From JAGWBD01 sp965220615 (GTDB lineage: Bacteria > Chloroflexota > Anaerolineae > Aggregatilineales > Phototrophicaceae): a DNA stretch of 64,000 nucleotides. Of the stretch, positions 43,597-52,648 are shown piece after piece (position 1 is the stretch's first letter; every line of letters begins with the position of its first letter). The position numbers were made by a program, and so were the translations under genes. A model generated the notes under the pieces. It saw only the letters and a list, made by a program, of their open reading frames with translations. It was not told the DNA's origin and made no database searches. The stretch lies in the NCBI GenBank assembly GCA_965220615.1, contig CBDCQL010000001.1:372001-436000 (forward strand). The letters run 5' to 3'.

Positions 43597-44580
43597 TCAC
43601 TCGGCATAGACATGGGTGGTCACTTCGGCTGTGGCGGGCCAGGCGGCACCCTGCGCCCAGGTCACCGCCGCGTCGATCTCCGCGCGCACGTCCGCCTCAA
43701 TGGCGTCGAGTTCCTCGCGCGGGCAATGGCCCTTTTCCGTCAACAGGCGCGCGAAACGCTCGATTGGGTCGCGCTTCATCCACTCGCGCTCTTCCTCGCG
43801 CGTGCGGTAGGGGCGGTCGGGGTCGCTCATGCCATGACCCTGAAAGCGATAGGTGTCGCAGACCATGAAGCCCGGCCCCGCGCCGCGCCGCGCCCGTTCC
43901 ACCAGCGCGCCGGTCTGGCGGTAGACGGCCATCACGTCCATGCCGTCCACCCGGGCGGAGGGGATGTCGAAGGCCTCGCCGCGGCTCACCAGGTTGCCGG
44001 CCGTGACGCGTTCGGTGGGCGTGTACTCGCCGTACTGATTGTTTTCGCAGACGTAAATCACGGGCAATTGCCAGATCGAGGCCATGTTCATCGATTCCAG
44101 CAGCAGCCCCTGGTTAAGCGCGCCATCGCCGAAGAAGCATACCGCCACCTGCCCCTTGCCCGCCCGTTTGGCGCCCAGCGCCGCGCCCGCCGCGATCGCC
44201 AGGCTGCCGCCGACGATGGCGTTGGCGCCCAGATTGCCCGTCTCGGGGTCGGCGATGTGCATCGAGCCGCCCTTGCCGCGGCAGAAGCCCTCCTCCTTGC
44301 CCAGCAATTCCGCGAACATGCGGTCCGGGCTCGCGCCCTTGGCGAGGGAATGGCCATGGCCGCGATGCGTGCTGGTGATGTAGTCGTCGCGGCGCAGCGC
44401 GCCGCAAACGCCCACGGCCACCGCCTCCTGGCCGATGGACACGTGCGCGATGCCCGGGATCAACGTCTGCATGTAAAGCTCCGCCACCCGTTGCTCGAAC
44501 TCGCGGATGGTGACCAGCTGCTGGTAGAAACGCGGCCCCAGTTCGCTTACGTATTCTTCCATCGGGCGGGTGTCATTCAT
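43597..44580 (-). CDS. 2-oxoacid/acetoin dehydrogenase E1 alpha
   Basis: A 327-residue thiamine-diphosphate enzyme subunit. HVSIGQEAVAVGVC, STHRGHGHSLAKG, KGGSMHIADPE and the TDP motif GDGALNQG...ENNQYGEYT are all present. Similar to AcoA/PdhA. It decarboxylates a 2-oxoacid (pyruvate) or acetoin and passes the two-carbon unit to E2. The E2 and E1 beta genes are 5.6 kb further upstream of it in transcription order, beyond the peptide ABC operon, all on the same strand. AAGGAAAGG precedes ATG 44580. No E3 (dihydrolipoamide dehydrogenase) gene is in the window. Confidence 0.93.
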   Translation of the reverse strand: MNDTRPMEEYVSELGPRFYQQLVTIREFEQRVAELYMQTLIPGIAHVSIGQEAVAVGVCGALRRDDYITSTHRGHGHSLAKGASPDRMFAELLGKEEGFCRGKGGSMHIADPETGNLGANAIVGGSLAIAAGAALGAKRAGKGQVAVCFFGDGALNQGLLLESMNMASIWQLPVIYVCENNQYGEYTPTERVTAGNLVSRGEAFDIPSARVDGMDVMAVYRQTGALVERARRGAGPGFMVCDTYRFQGHGMSDPDRPYRTREEEREWMKRDPIERFARLLTEKGHCPREELDAIEADVRAEIDAAVTWAQGAAWPATAEVTTHVYAE

Positions 44581-44599
44581 GGCCTTTCCTTTCCTCTCT

Positions 44600-46648
44600 T
44601 CAGCTGGCGACCGGCACAGGCGCGCGCGCTTCGGCGAAATGACAGGCGCTCGGGTGCCCCTGGCCGAAGCGGTCGATGAGCGCCGGCACTTCCTGCGCGC
44701 AGCGCGCTTCGGCCTTCCAGCAGCGCGTGCGAAAACGACAGCCGGAGGGCGGGTCCAGCGCGCCAGGCACCTCGCCCTCCAGGATGATGCGCCGCTGCCG
44801 CGCCTCGCTCTCGGGGTCCGGCACCGGCACGGCCGACAGCAGAGCCTGGGTATAGGGATGCGTCGGCTGGTTGTAGATCTGGTCGCGCGTACCGGTCTCT
44901 ACGATGCGCCCCATGTACATCACCGCCACGCGGTCCGAGATGTGACGCACGACGGAGAGATCATGGGCGATGAAAATAACCGCGATGCCGAATTCCTGCT
45001 GCAGGTCCTGCAGCAGGTTGACGATCTGCGCCTGAATCGAGACGTCCAGGGCCGAGACCGGTTCGTCGCAGATGATGAGTTGCGGGTTGAAGGCCAGCGC
45101 CCGCGCGATGCCGATGCGCTGCCGCTGACCGCCCGAAAACTCATGCGGGTAGCGACGCTCGTCGTCCGGGTCCAGCCCCACGCGCCGCAGCAGGTCGCGG
45201 GCGCGGGCGCGCCATTCAGCGCGCGGCGCCAGCCCCTCGTGCACCTCCCAGGGCTCGGACACGATTGCGCCGGCCGTCATGCGCGGGTTCAGCGAGGAAT
45301 AGGGGTCCTGAAAGACCATCTGGATGTGCTGACGCATTTTGCGCAGCGCCTCGCCGCGCAGCGCGAACAGGTCCTCGCCGGCGAACCAGGCGCGTCCCGC
45401 CGTGGCCCGCTCAAGGCGCAGCAGCGTGCGCGCCACGGTGGACTTGCCGCAGCCGGATTCGCCCACCAGTCCCAGGGTCTCGCCGCGGAAAAGCTCGAAG
45501 TCGACGCCATCGACCGCCCGGACCGCGCCCGGGCTGCGTCGCAGCAGCGAGCGGCTGCGCAGCGGGAAGTGCTTGACCAGCCCCTCCACCCGCAGCAGGG
45601 GTTCCTCGCCCGCCGCGCCGTTGCGCGCCACCCCCGCACTGACCTCGCTGCGGCGGCGACCCGGGATATCCTCCACGAAGTGGCAGGCGCTGTGCCGGGC
45701 GGGCTCGTCCGGCAGCGGCAGCAGGGCCGGCGTCTCCTGCGAGCAGCGGTCCTGCGCCAGGGCGCAACGCGGGTGAAAGGCGCAGCCAGGGGGGATGCGC
45801 ATCAGGTTGGGCGGCGAGCCGCGGATGGCCAGCAAACGCCCTTCCTGACGGTCGACGCGCGGCATCGAGTCCATCAGGCCGACGGTGTAGGGGTGGCCCG
45901 GCCGGGCGTAGAGCGCGGCGATGGGGCCGGTCTCGACGACCTTTCCCGCGTACATCACGGCCACGCGGTCAGCGACCTCGGCCACCACGCCCAGATCGTG
46001 GGTGATCAGGATCAGGCCCATGCCGCTCTCCGCCTGCAACTCCGAGAGCAACTGCATCACCTGGGCCTGCACCGTCACGTCCAGCGCCGTGGTCGGTTCG
46101 TCGGCGATCAGCACCTCCGGCTCCAGCGCCAGCGCCAGCGCGATCATCACGCGCTGCGCCATACCGCCGGAGAACTGGTGCGGGTAATCGTGGACGCGAC
46201 GCCGCGCTTCCGGGATCTTCACGCGCTCCAGCAAATCGATGGCGCGCGCATCCGCCTCTTGCGGCGAGAGGGCGCTGCCGCTGCGCAGCGTTTCGCTGAT
46301 CTGCTGGCCGACCGTGAAGGCCGGGTCCAGCGCCGCCTGCGCGTCCTGAAAAATCATGGCGATGCGGTGGCCGCGCACCTTGCGCATCGCCTCCGCGTCC
46401 AGCTTCAGCAGGTCCTCGCCCTGCAGCCGCACCGAGCCTCCCGCAATGCGTCCCGGCGGGCTGTCCACAATCCCCATGATGGCCTGCGCGCTGACGCTCT
46501 TGCCCGAGCCGGACTCGCCCAGAATGGCGAGGGTCTCGCCGCGTTCCAGGGTGAAGTTCACGCCGTTGACGGCGCGGGTCAGGCCCGCCGCCGTGCGAAA
46601 CTCGACGCGCAGGTCATGCACCGCCAGCAGCGCTTCGGGCTGCGCCAT
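44600..46648 (-). CDS. peptide ABC transporter ATPase, fused DppD-DppF
   Basis: A 682-residue protein of two ATP-binding cassettes. The first has Walker A GESGSGKS and signature FSGGMAQR; the second has GESGCGKS and FSGGQRQR. Each ends with the oligopeptide-binding-type C-terminal tail with a cluster of Cys (e.g. GCAFHPRCALAQDRC and GCRFRTRCWKAEARC), as in DppD/OppD and DppF/OppF. The two are separate genes in many bacteria and fused here. ATG 46648 overlaps the stop of the permease gene. The neighbouring permeases and binding protein complete the transporter. The substrate is probably a peptide, but other family-5 ligands occur. Confidence 0.93.
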   Translation of the reverse strand: MAQPEALLAVHDLRVEFRTAAGLTRAVNGVNFTLERGETLAILGESGSGKSVSAQAIMGIVDSPPGRIAGGSVRLQGEDLLKLDAEAMRKVRGHRIAMIFQDAQAALDPAFTVGQQISETLRSGSALSPQEADARAIDLLERVKIPEARRRVHDYPHQFSGGMAQRVMIALALALEPEVLIADEPTTALDVTVQAQVMQLLSELQAESGMGLILITHDLGVVAEVADRVAVMYAGKVVETGPIAALYARPGHPYTVGLMDSMPRVDRQEGRLLAIRGSPPNLMRIPPGCAFHPRCALAQDRCSQETPALLPLPDEPARHSACHFVEDIPGRRRSEVSAGVARNGAAGEEPLLRVEGLVKHFPLRSRSLLRRSPGAVRAVDGVDFELFRGETLGLVGESGCGKSTVARTLLRLERATAGRAWFAGEDLFALRGEALRKMRQHIQMVFQDPYSSLNPRMTAGAIVSEPWEVHEGLAPRAEWRARARDLLRRVGLDPDDERRYPHEFSGGQRQRIGIARALAFNPQLIICDEPVSALDVSIQAQIVNLLQDLQQEFGIAVIFIAHDLSVVRHISDRVAVMYMGRIVETGTRDQIYNQPTHPYTQALLSAVPVPDPESEARQRRIILEGEVPGALDPPSGCRFRTRCWKAEARCAQEVPALIDRFGQGHPSACHFAEARAPVPVAS

Positions 46649-47595
46649 CAGGGTCGCTCCCGCAGGCCGGCGTTGAGCCAGCGCTCGCGCTGGACGGGGT
46701 CGCTGATGGCGCGCAGCGAGGCAGCCAGCAAATTCAGGCTCAACGCTGTCAGGAAGATCGCCAGGCCGGGGAAGGTCGTCAGCCACCAGGCCGTGCTGAC
46801 GTAGCTCTTGCCGGCCTCAATCATCAGGCCCCAGGAGGGCTCCGGTTTTTGCACGCCGAAGCCGAGGTAACTCAGCGCGGCCTCGCCGAGGATCAGGGCG
46901 GCGATCTCCAGGGTGAAGAGGATCACCAGCGGCGAGGCCAGGTTGGGCAGCAAATGGCGGCGGATGATGCGCAGGTCGCTGTTGCCGGTGACGCGCGCCG
47001 CGTCGATGAAGGGTGAGGTACGCATGGCCAGCGTCAGGCCGCGGGCGACGCGCGCGTAGACCATCCAGCGCACCAGCGCCAGCACCAGAATCACGTTGAT
47101 GAATCCCGGGCCCAGAGCGTAAAGCACCAGCAGCGCCAGCAGCAAAAAGGGAAAGCTCATTTGCAGGTCGACGAGGCGCATGATCAGGTCGTCGAGGCGA
47201 CCGCCGTAATAGCCGGCGAGGATGCCCAGCACAGTGCCCGCCGAACCGGAAAGCAAGGCGCTGCCCAGCCCCACCGCCAGCGAGACGCGCGCGCCGTGAA
47301 TCAGGCGGCTGAACAGGTCGCGGCCCAGTTCGTCGGTGCCCAGAATATGGGGGAAGCCACCCTCGTCCGCCGAGGGCGTCCCCGGCGGCAGGTTGCGCAA
47401 ACGCAGATTCTGGCGCAACGGATCGTAGGGGGCGACCTGGCCGGCGGCCAGCAGGGCGATCAGCAGCAGCAGCAGCACTGTGAGCGAGAAGATCGCCACC
47501 GGGTCGCGCAGCAGACGGCGCAGGATCAGGCCGATGCCGACGTTGCGCGGCGCCTCGCTGGCGCTGTCGAGGCGGGTGACGGCGTCCGTCGTCAT
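46648..47595 (-). CDS. peptide ABC transporter permease (DppC-like)
   Basis: A 315-residue permease. FPHILGTDELGRDLFSRLIHGARVSL is the hallmark of DppC/OppC, and the coupling loop lies near DAARVTGNSDLRIIRRHLLPN. Five or six hydrophobic segments; the N-terminus is a soluble tail. ATG 47595 overlaps the end of the DppB-like gene by four bases; the stop overlaps the ATPase start. Tight overlaps indicate one operon. Confidence 0.93.
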   Translation of the reverse strand: MTTDAVTRLDSASEAPRNVGIGLILRRLLRDPVAIFSLTVLLLLLIALLAAGQVAPYDPLRQNLRLRNLPPGTPSADEGGFPHILGTDELGRDLFSRLIHGARVSLAVGLGSALLSGSAGTVLGILAGYYGGRLDDLIMRLVDLQMSFPFLLLALLVLYALGPGFINVILVLALVRWMVYARVARGLTLAMRTSPFIDAARVTGNSDLRIIRRHLLPNLASPLVILFTLEIAALILGEAALSYLGFGVQKPEPSWGLMIEAGKSYVSTAWWLTTFPGLAIFLTALSLNLLAASLRAISDPVQRERWLNAGLRERP

Positions 47596-48524
47596 GCGTC
47601 CCCCGCCGCGCTGAAGCGGATGCGCGGGTTGAGCCAGGTGTAGGCCATGTCCACCAGCAAATTCGTCACGATGATGAAGATCGCCACCACGAACACGGTG
47701 GCCTCCACCATCGGCAGGTCGCGCCGTTCCAGCGCCTGGATCGTCAGCCGGCCGATGCCAGGCCAGCCGAAGACCGTCTCGACGATGATGGCGCCGTTGA
47801 GCAGGGCCGCCAGTTCGTCGCCGCTGATGGTCAGCACCGGCACGGCGGCGTTTTTCAGCGCGTGCACGAAGACCACGCGCCGCTCCGCCAGACCGCGGGC
47901 GCGCGCCGCCTTGACGTAGGGTTTGGCCAGTTCGTCGAGCATGGCGCTGCGCGTGATCTGGGCGACGCGCCCCAGCGGCTTGTAGCATAGCGTCAGCGCC
48001 GGCAGCACGAAGTATTCGATCCCGCCGTAGCCGGAGGTCTTGAACCAGCCCAGGCGCACGGGAAAGATCAAAATCAACATCAGCGCCAGCCAGAACTCGA
48101 CGATTGAGACGCCGCCCAGGGAAATGACGTTGGTGACGCGGTCGATGCGCGACCAGGGCCGCAGCGCGGAAAGCGCCCCCAGGATGATGCCCAGCGGCAG
48201 GGCCAGCGCCAGGGCGGCGGCCGTCAGGGTCAGCGTGGCCGGGATGCGCTCCAGCACCCGCGGCAGGGCCGGCACCTTCTGCCAGAAGGACGTGCCGAAC
48301 TGCAGGCGGAAGGCATCACCGAGGAAGTTCGCGTACTGCTGGCCCAGGGGCTGGTTCAGGTTGAGTTGCTCGCGCACCCGTTGCACGCGCTCCTCGGAGG
48401 CCTCGATGCCCACCACCAGGCGCACCGGGTCACCGAGGATGCGACCGGCGACGAACACCAGCGACAGCACCACGAAGGTGACCGCCACGGACTGCAGCAG
48501 GCGGCGGGCGAGATAGGCGAGCAT
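47592..48524 (-). CDS. peptide ABC transporter permease (DppB-like)
   Basis: A 310-residue permease opening LAYLARRLLQSVAVTFVVLSLVF, then GDPVR and LNLNQPLGQQYANFL in the first loop, as in DppB/OppB. The coupling loop is KAARARGLAERRVVFVHALKNA. Its start is separated from the binding-protein gene by 77 bases containing a strong hairpin. It overlaps the DppC-like gene by four bases. Confidence 0.93.
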   Translation of the reverse strand: MLAYLARRLLQSVAVTFVVLSLVFVAGRILGDPVRLVVGIEASEERVQRVREQLNLNQPLGQQYANFLGDAFRLQFGTSFWQKVPALPRVLERIPATLTLTAAALALALPLGIILGALSALRPWSRIDRVTNVISLGGVSIVEFWLALMLILIFPVRLGWFKTSGYGGIEYFVLPALTLCYKPLGRVAQITRSAMLDELAKPYVKAARARGLAERRVVFVHALKNAAVPVLTISGDELAALLNGAIIVETVFGWPGIGRLTIQALERRDLPMVEATVFVVAIFIIVTNLLVDMAYTWLNPRIRFSAAGDA

Positions 48525-48541
48525 GGCGGGATTCCTGTGTG

Positions 48542-48573
48542 GCGGCCCCCGGTCAGTGTGGACCGGGGGCCGC
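48542..48573 (-). promoter_or_regulatory. intercistronic hairpin after the peptide-binding protein
   Basis: GCGGCCCCCGGTC/GACCGGGGGCCGC, a perfect 13-bp stem with a 6-base loop and no T tract. It lies between the binding-protein gene (transcribed first) and the permease genes, like the hairpin at 33418-33454. Confidence 0.75.
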
Positions 48574-48601
48574 GCGGGTGTCCGTCGTCAGCGGCGACTG
48601 G

Positions 48602-50146
48602 CTAGCCCGCCGGCGACATTTCCTTGGCCTGCAGACGGTGGTCCAGCTTCAGCGACCAGTCCAGCGCGTTGCTCACCGCGTAGGAGAAGTCCAGATGGCC
48701 GATGTAACCGGCGGCCACGTCGTCGTGCGCCACCTGGTTCAGCTGCTGCAGCGTGGCGTCGCGCTCGGCGCCCGCCAGCGGTTCGGCGGCGTTCCACAGC
48801 GCCTCGGCTTCGTCGTTGCAGTACACCGAGAGGATGCCGTCGCAGGAGAAGTAGAATCGGTAGGAGATGTGATAGTCGAGGAGCTCCTGACCATGCAGGT
48901 GCACGGCGACGAAGTTGCGGTCCTCGGGCACGTCCTTGATGTTGACCAGCATCACCTGGCCGAAGCCCTCGGGGTCGAAGAACTCGACCGACACGTTCAG
49001 GCCGAGGTCGCCCCACATGCTGGCGATGGCCTGCAGCGTCTCGTCGATGCCCGGCATCACTGCGATGCGCGCGCCGAGCGTGATCGGCATGTCAACCGGT
49101 ACGCCGTCGGCCGCCGCGGCTTCCAGCAGGGCCGCCGCCTCTTCCGGATCATAGGGATAGGGGCTGATGTCCGGGCTGTGGCCCAGGGCCGTGTCGTTGA
49201 CGATCTGGCCGGTGGCCGTGGCCGTGCCGCCCAGAATCGTCTCAATGATCAGGTCCTTGTCGATCCCCAGTTGCAGGGCGCGACGCACGCGCACGTCACC
49301 CAGCATCGGGCTGTTGGTGTCCATGCGGATGAAGATCGTCTCCACGCTGGCGGCCGACTCGCAGCGCGCGCTGTCGCTCATGGAGACCTCGGCGCACTGC
49401 TCCGGCGTGATGTACTGCGCGATGTGGGCCTCACCGGCCTGCACCGCCGCCGTGCGGACCTGGTCTTCCGGCACGAAGCGGTAGACCGCCCGCTGGAAGG
49501 TGACCTCGCCGCCAGCCTCGTCCATCATGCCATGGCCCCACCAGTCAGGGTTGGCTTCGTAGGTGATCGACTCGCCGCTGCTCCACTCGACAAAGCGGTA
49601 GGGGCCGGTGCCGATCAGGTTGGTGTGGTAGGAGTCCGGGTCGTCCATCAACTGCTGCGCCGAGCCGATCGGCACGAAGTACATCTTGTTCAGCAGGATC
49701 GGGTCCGGTTCCGGCGTCGAGACGTTGAGCGTGTAGTCGCCCACGGCCTCGGCGCTCATCGAGCCAACGAAATCCAGCAGGTCGAAGGCGTTCTCGGGGT
49801 CGAAGGTGTGGTTGATGCTGGCCGCCGCCGCCGCGGCATTGAAGTACGACCCATCGTGGAAGCTCACGCCTTCGCGCAGCGTGAACTGGATGGTGCGGTC
49901 GTCAATCCACTCCCAGGCGGTCGCCAGCAGCGGCACCATCTCGCCAGACGCGAAATCGCGCGTGACCAGTTGCTCCACGGCGTTCAGGAAGCCGGGGCCG
50001 CCCGTCTCGGCGAAACCGCGCCAGGCGTCCATGCTGACCGGCTCGATGCCGACAGCGATGACGACCGTGTCGTCCTGGGCCTGCAGCGCCGCCGGCAGCA
50101 GCAGAAGCAGCGTAGCGACAATCAGCAAGGTCTTTCTCTGCAACAT
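48602..50146 (-). CDS. peptide ABC transporter substrate-binding protein
   Basis: A 514-residue family-5 solute-binding protein. Signal peptide LQRKTLLIVATLLLLLPAALQAQ; no lipobox Cys. FTLREGVSFHDGSYFNA and VRRALQLGIDKDLIIE are typical DppA/OppA motifs, with GTGPYRFVEW in between. GGAGAGAAG lies before ATG 50146. It is transcribed first in the transporter operon. Family members bind peptides, but also glycosides, nickel or opines, so the ligand is open. The neighbouring 2-oxoacid dehydrogenase genes suggest the ligand could feed pyruvate metabolism; this is only positional. Confidence 0.92.
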   Translation of the reverse strand: MLQRKTLLIVATLLLLLPAALQAQDDTVVIAVGIEPVSMDAWRGFAETGGPGFLNAVEQLVTRDFASGEMVPLLATAWEWIDDRTIQFTLREGVSFHDGSYFNAAAAAASINHTFDPENAFDLLDFVGSMSAEAVGDYTLNVSTPEPDPILLNKMYFVPIGSAQQLMDDPDSYHTNLIGTGPYRFVEWSSGESITYEANPDWWGHGMMDEAGGEVTFQRAVYRFVPEDQVRTAAVQAGEAHIAQYITPEQCAEVSMSDSARCESAASVETIFIRMDTNSPMLGDVRVRRALQLGIDKDLIIETILGGTATATGQIVNDTALGHSPDISPYPYDPEEAAALLEAAAADGVPVDMPITLGARIAVMPGIDETLQAIASMWGDLGLNVSVEFFDPEGFGQVMLVNIKDVPEDRNFVAVHLHGQELLDYHISYRFYFSCDGILSVYCNDEAEALWNAAEPLAGAERDATLQQLNQVAHDDVAAGYIGHLDFSYAVSNALDWSLKLDHRLQAKEMSPAG

Positions 50147-50226
50147 GTCTTCTCTCCAGTTTTTGTTTGCATTGTGACGGCAGTGCGTTTTTGTCTTCAG
50201 GCAGGCTCCTTTCCCCCTGTGGCGGC

Positions 50227-51615
50227 TCAGACCAGCAGCGACCAGGGGTCTTCCAGCAAGCGTTTCACATCGCGCAGAAAGGCCGCCGCGACGGCGCCGT
50301 CCACCGCGCGATGATCGACGTTAATCGTCAGTTGCAGCATTGGTCGCACGGCCACCTGACCGGCGTCGGCTACCACACATTCCTGCACGGCGCCGACGGA
50401 GAGGATGGCCACTTCCGGCGGATTGATGATGGCCGTGAAGTGCTCGATGCCATACATGCCCAGGTTGCTCAGCGTGAAGCTGCCGCCGCCCATTTCGGAG
50501 GCCGACAGTTGCCGCGCCCGCGCGCGCTGCGCCAGCTCCTGCAACCTGGCCTGCAGTTCCGCCAGGCCCAGGCCGTCGCAATCGCGGATGACCGGCACCA
50601 GCAGGCCGTCGTCCAGCGCCACTGCAACGCCCAGATGCACCGGCCGCAACTCGTGAATGCCATCGTCCAGCAGCTGCGCGTTCAGCCGCGGATGCGAGCC
50701 CAGCGTCTCCGCCACCACCCGCGCCAGCACGGCCGTCAGCGTCAGTTTGTGACCGCTGGCGGATTCCACCGCCGAGGACAGTTGCTGCTGCAGGAGCAGC
50801 GCCGCGCGCATGTCGGCGCCCAGCGTCAGGGAAATGTGCGGGGCCGCCTGCGCGCTGGCCTGCGTGCGCGCTGCGATGGCGCCCCGCATGCCCGTCAACG
50901 GCACGACGCGCCGCACTTCCTGCGCGACCGTCTCCTCCGCCGCGCTGGCCGCTTCGGCTTCCCTCACGGCCGCCTTCACGTCGCCGGCCAGCACGGCGCC
51001 CTGCGGCCCGCTGCCCTTCAGGTCGGCGAGGTCGATGCCACGTTCCGCTGCCAGATGGCGCGCCAGCGGCGAAGCCGCGACGCGACCATCCTCCACCGGT
51101 CGGCGTTCCAGCCACGCTTCCACATCGGCTTTGGTGACGCGCCCCGAGGCCGCCACCACGTGACGCAGGTCCACGCCGTGCTCCGCCGCCAGACGCCGCG
51201 CCAGCGGGCTGGCCGCCACAGCAGCTTCACTTTCGCGCCTTGCCGGAGAGCCTGATGCCTCTCTGCCGTCAGTGCTTGAAGCCCCTCTCTCTGAGAAGGG
51301 TTCCCGTCCCCCGGGACGGGACAAGGGGTTTGGGGTGAGTGCCCCCGCTGCCGGTGACCGGGGCGCAGGGGCCGCCTCGCCCTCGGCCAGCAAGAGGGCG
51401 ATCACCTGGCCCACCGGCACCACGTCACCCGGCGCGGCGCTGACCTGCGCCAGCACGCCGCTGCCGCCGGCCTCAATCTCCAGCGTGACCTTGTCGGTCT
51501 CGATCTCCATCAGCGGCTCGCCGCGCTGCACGGGCTCGCCCTCCTGCTTCAGCCAGCGCAGCAGGGTGCCCGTCTCCTGGGCCATCTCCAGCGCAGGCAT
51601 CACGACTCGATACAT
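50227..51615 (-). CDS. 2-oxoacid dehydrogenase E2 acyltransferase
   Basis: A 462-residue dihydrolipoyl acyltransferase. The lipoyl domain has K42 in EIETDKVTLEIE. Then comes a linker, two peripheral-subunit-binding domains (about 135-171 and 180-218, each starting ASPLAR.LAAE.G.DL) and the catalytic domain ending with DHRAVDG (H435, D439). The linker residues 91-112 (starting LTPNPLSRPGGREPFSERG) are the translation of a type-C repeat found elsewhere only between genes. The repeat stays in frame and adds no stop. E1 beta lies immediately upstream. Having two binding domains is unusual but known in some complexes. Confidence 0.93.
   Translation of the reverse strand: MYRVVMPALEMAQETGTLLRWLKQEGEPVQRGEPLMEIETDKVTLEIEAGGSGVLAQVSAAPGDVVPVGQVIALLLAEGEAAPAPRSPAAGALTPNPLSRPGGREPFSERGASSTDGREASGSPARRESEAAVAASPLARRLAAEHGVDLRHVVAASGRVTKADVEAWLERRPVEDGRVAASPLARHLAAERGIDLADLKGSGPQGAVLAGDVKAAVREAEAASAAEETVAQEVRRVVPLTGMRGAIAARTQASAQAAPHISLTLGADMRAALLLQQQLSSAVESASGHKLTLTAVLARVVAETLGSHPRLNAQLLDDGIHELRPVHLGVAVALDDGLLVPVIRDCDGLGLAELQARLQELAQRARARQLSASEMGGGSFTLSNLGMYGIEHFTAIINPPEVAILSVGAVQECVVADAGQVAVRPMLQLTINVDHRAVDGAVAAAFLRDVKRLLEDPWSLLV
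51280..51342. repeat. type-C repeat inside the E2 coding sequence
   Basis: CTCTCTCTGAGAAGGG, then the hairpin CCCGTCC/GGACGGG, then AGGGGTTTGGGGTGAG. The same arrangement occurs between genes at 31871, 37011, 59278 and 60411. Its length here keeps the E2 frame open across the domain linker. Confidence 0.85.
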
Positions 51616-51619
51616 AAAG

Positions 51620-52621
51620 TCAGCCGCCCTCGCCGCGCACCAGGTCGCGCGAGCGCTTTACGACCGCCGCCACGTCGGGGATGGTCAGATCCTCCAGCGA
51701 GGGGCTGAAGGGCACCGGCACGTCCATGGCGCCGATGCGCTGCACCGGGGCGTCCAGCCAGTAGAAGGCCCGCTCGGCCACCAGCGAGGCCAGTTCGGCC
51801 GTGGCGCCAAAGCGGCGGTAGCCCTCGTCGATCACGATGCAGCGCGATGTCTTGCGCGCCGATTCAACCAGGGTCTCCTCGTCCAGCGGGGCCAGGGTGC
51901 GCGGGTCGATGACTTCCGCGCTGATGCCTTCAGCGGCCAGTTCCTCCGCGGCCTGTAGCGCCAGGCCGACCATGCTGGAGGTGGCGATCAGGGTGATGTC
52001 CTCGCCCTCGCGGCACACCTGCGCCTCGCCCAGCGGGATGCAGTACTCACCCGCGGGCACGGGGCCGGTCTCGCGGTACATCATCTTGTCCTCGAAGAAG
52101 ATGACCGGGCTGTCGTCGCGAATGGCGGATTTCAGCAGGCCCTTGGCGTCGTGCGGCGAGGAGGGCAGCACGACCTTCAGGCCGGGGATGTGACAGTACC
52201 AGGCGTGCAGACTCTGCGAGTGCTGCGCCGCGGCGCGCCGTCCCGCGCCCATCGTCGTGCGCAGCACCATCGGCACGCGCCACTTGCCGCCCGACATGTA
52301 ATGGATCTTGGCCGCCTGGTTCACGACCTGATCCATCACCAGCGCCGTGAAGTCGCCGAACATGATCTCAACCACCGGCCGTTGCCCGCTCAGGGCCGCG
52401 CCCACCCCCAGGCCGGTGATGCCGGCCTCCGAGATGGGGCTGTCCAACACGCGCTCCTCACCAAAGGCGTCATAGAGGCCCTGGGTGATCTTGTAGACGC
52501 CGCCGGCGCGGCCCACGTCCTCGCCCACGACAAGGATTTCCTCGTCGCGCCGCATTTCCTCGTGCAGCGCCTCGTTAATCGCCTGGGCGAAGGTGATCTC
52601 GCGCGTTCCGTTGTCAACCAT
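51620..52621 (-). CDS. 2-oxoacid/acetoin dehydrogenase E1 beta
   Basis: A 333-residue E1 beta subunit. TFAQAINEALHEEMRRDEEILVVGEDVG, the FGEERVLDSPISEAGITGLGVGAAL region, and AAQHSQSLHAWYCHIPGLKVVLPSSP are conserved in PdhB/AcoB. GGAGGAC precedes two adjacent ATGs (52624, 52621); the second has better spacing. It is five bases from the E2 gene and forms the E1 heterotetramer with the product of 43597-44580. The gene order beta-E2 then, after the transporter, alpha is unusual. Confidence 0.93.
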   Translation of the reverse strand: MVDNGTREITFAQAINEALHEEMRRDEEILVVGEDVGRAGGVYKITQGLYDAFGEERVLDSPISEAGITGLGVGAALSGQRPVVEIMFGDFTALVMDQVVNQAAKIHYMSGGKWRVPMVLRTTMGAGRRAAAQHSQSLHAWYCHIPGLKVVLPSSPHDAKGLLKSAIRDDSPVIFFEDKMMYRETGPVPAGEYCIPLGEAQVCREGEDITLIATSSMVGLALQAAEELAAEGISAEVIDPRTLAPLDEETLVESARKTSRCIVIDEGYRRFGATAELASLVAERAFYWLDAPVQRIGAMDVPVPFSPSLEDLTIPDVAAVVKRSRDLVRGEGG

Positions 52622-52648
52622 CATTGTCCTCCGCCCGTCGCCGCTCCA

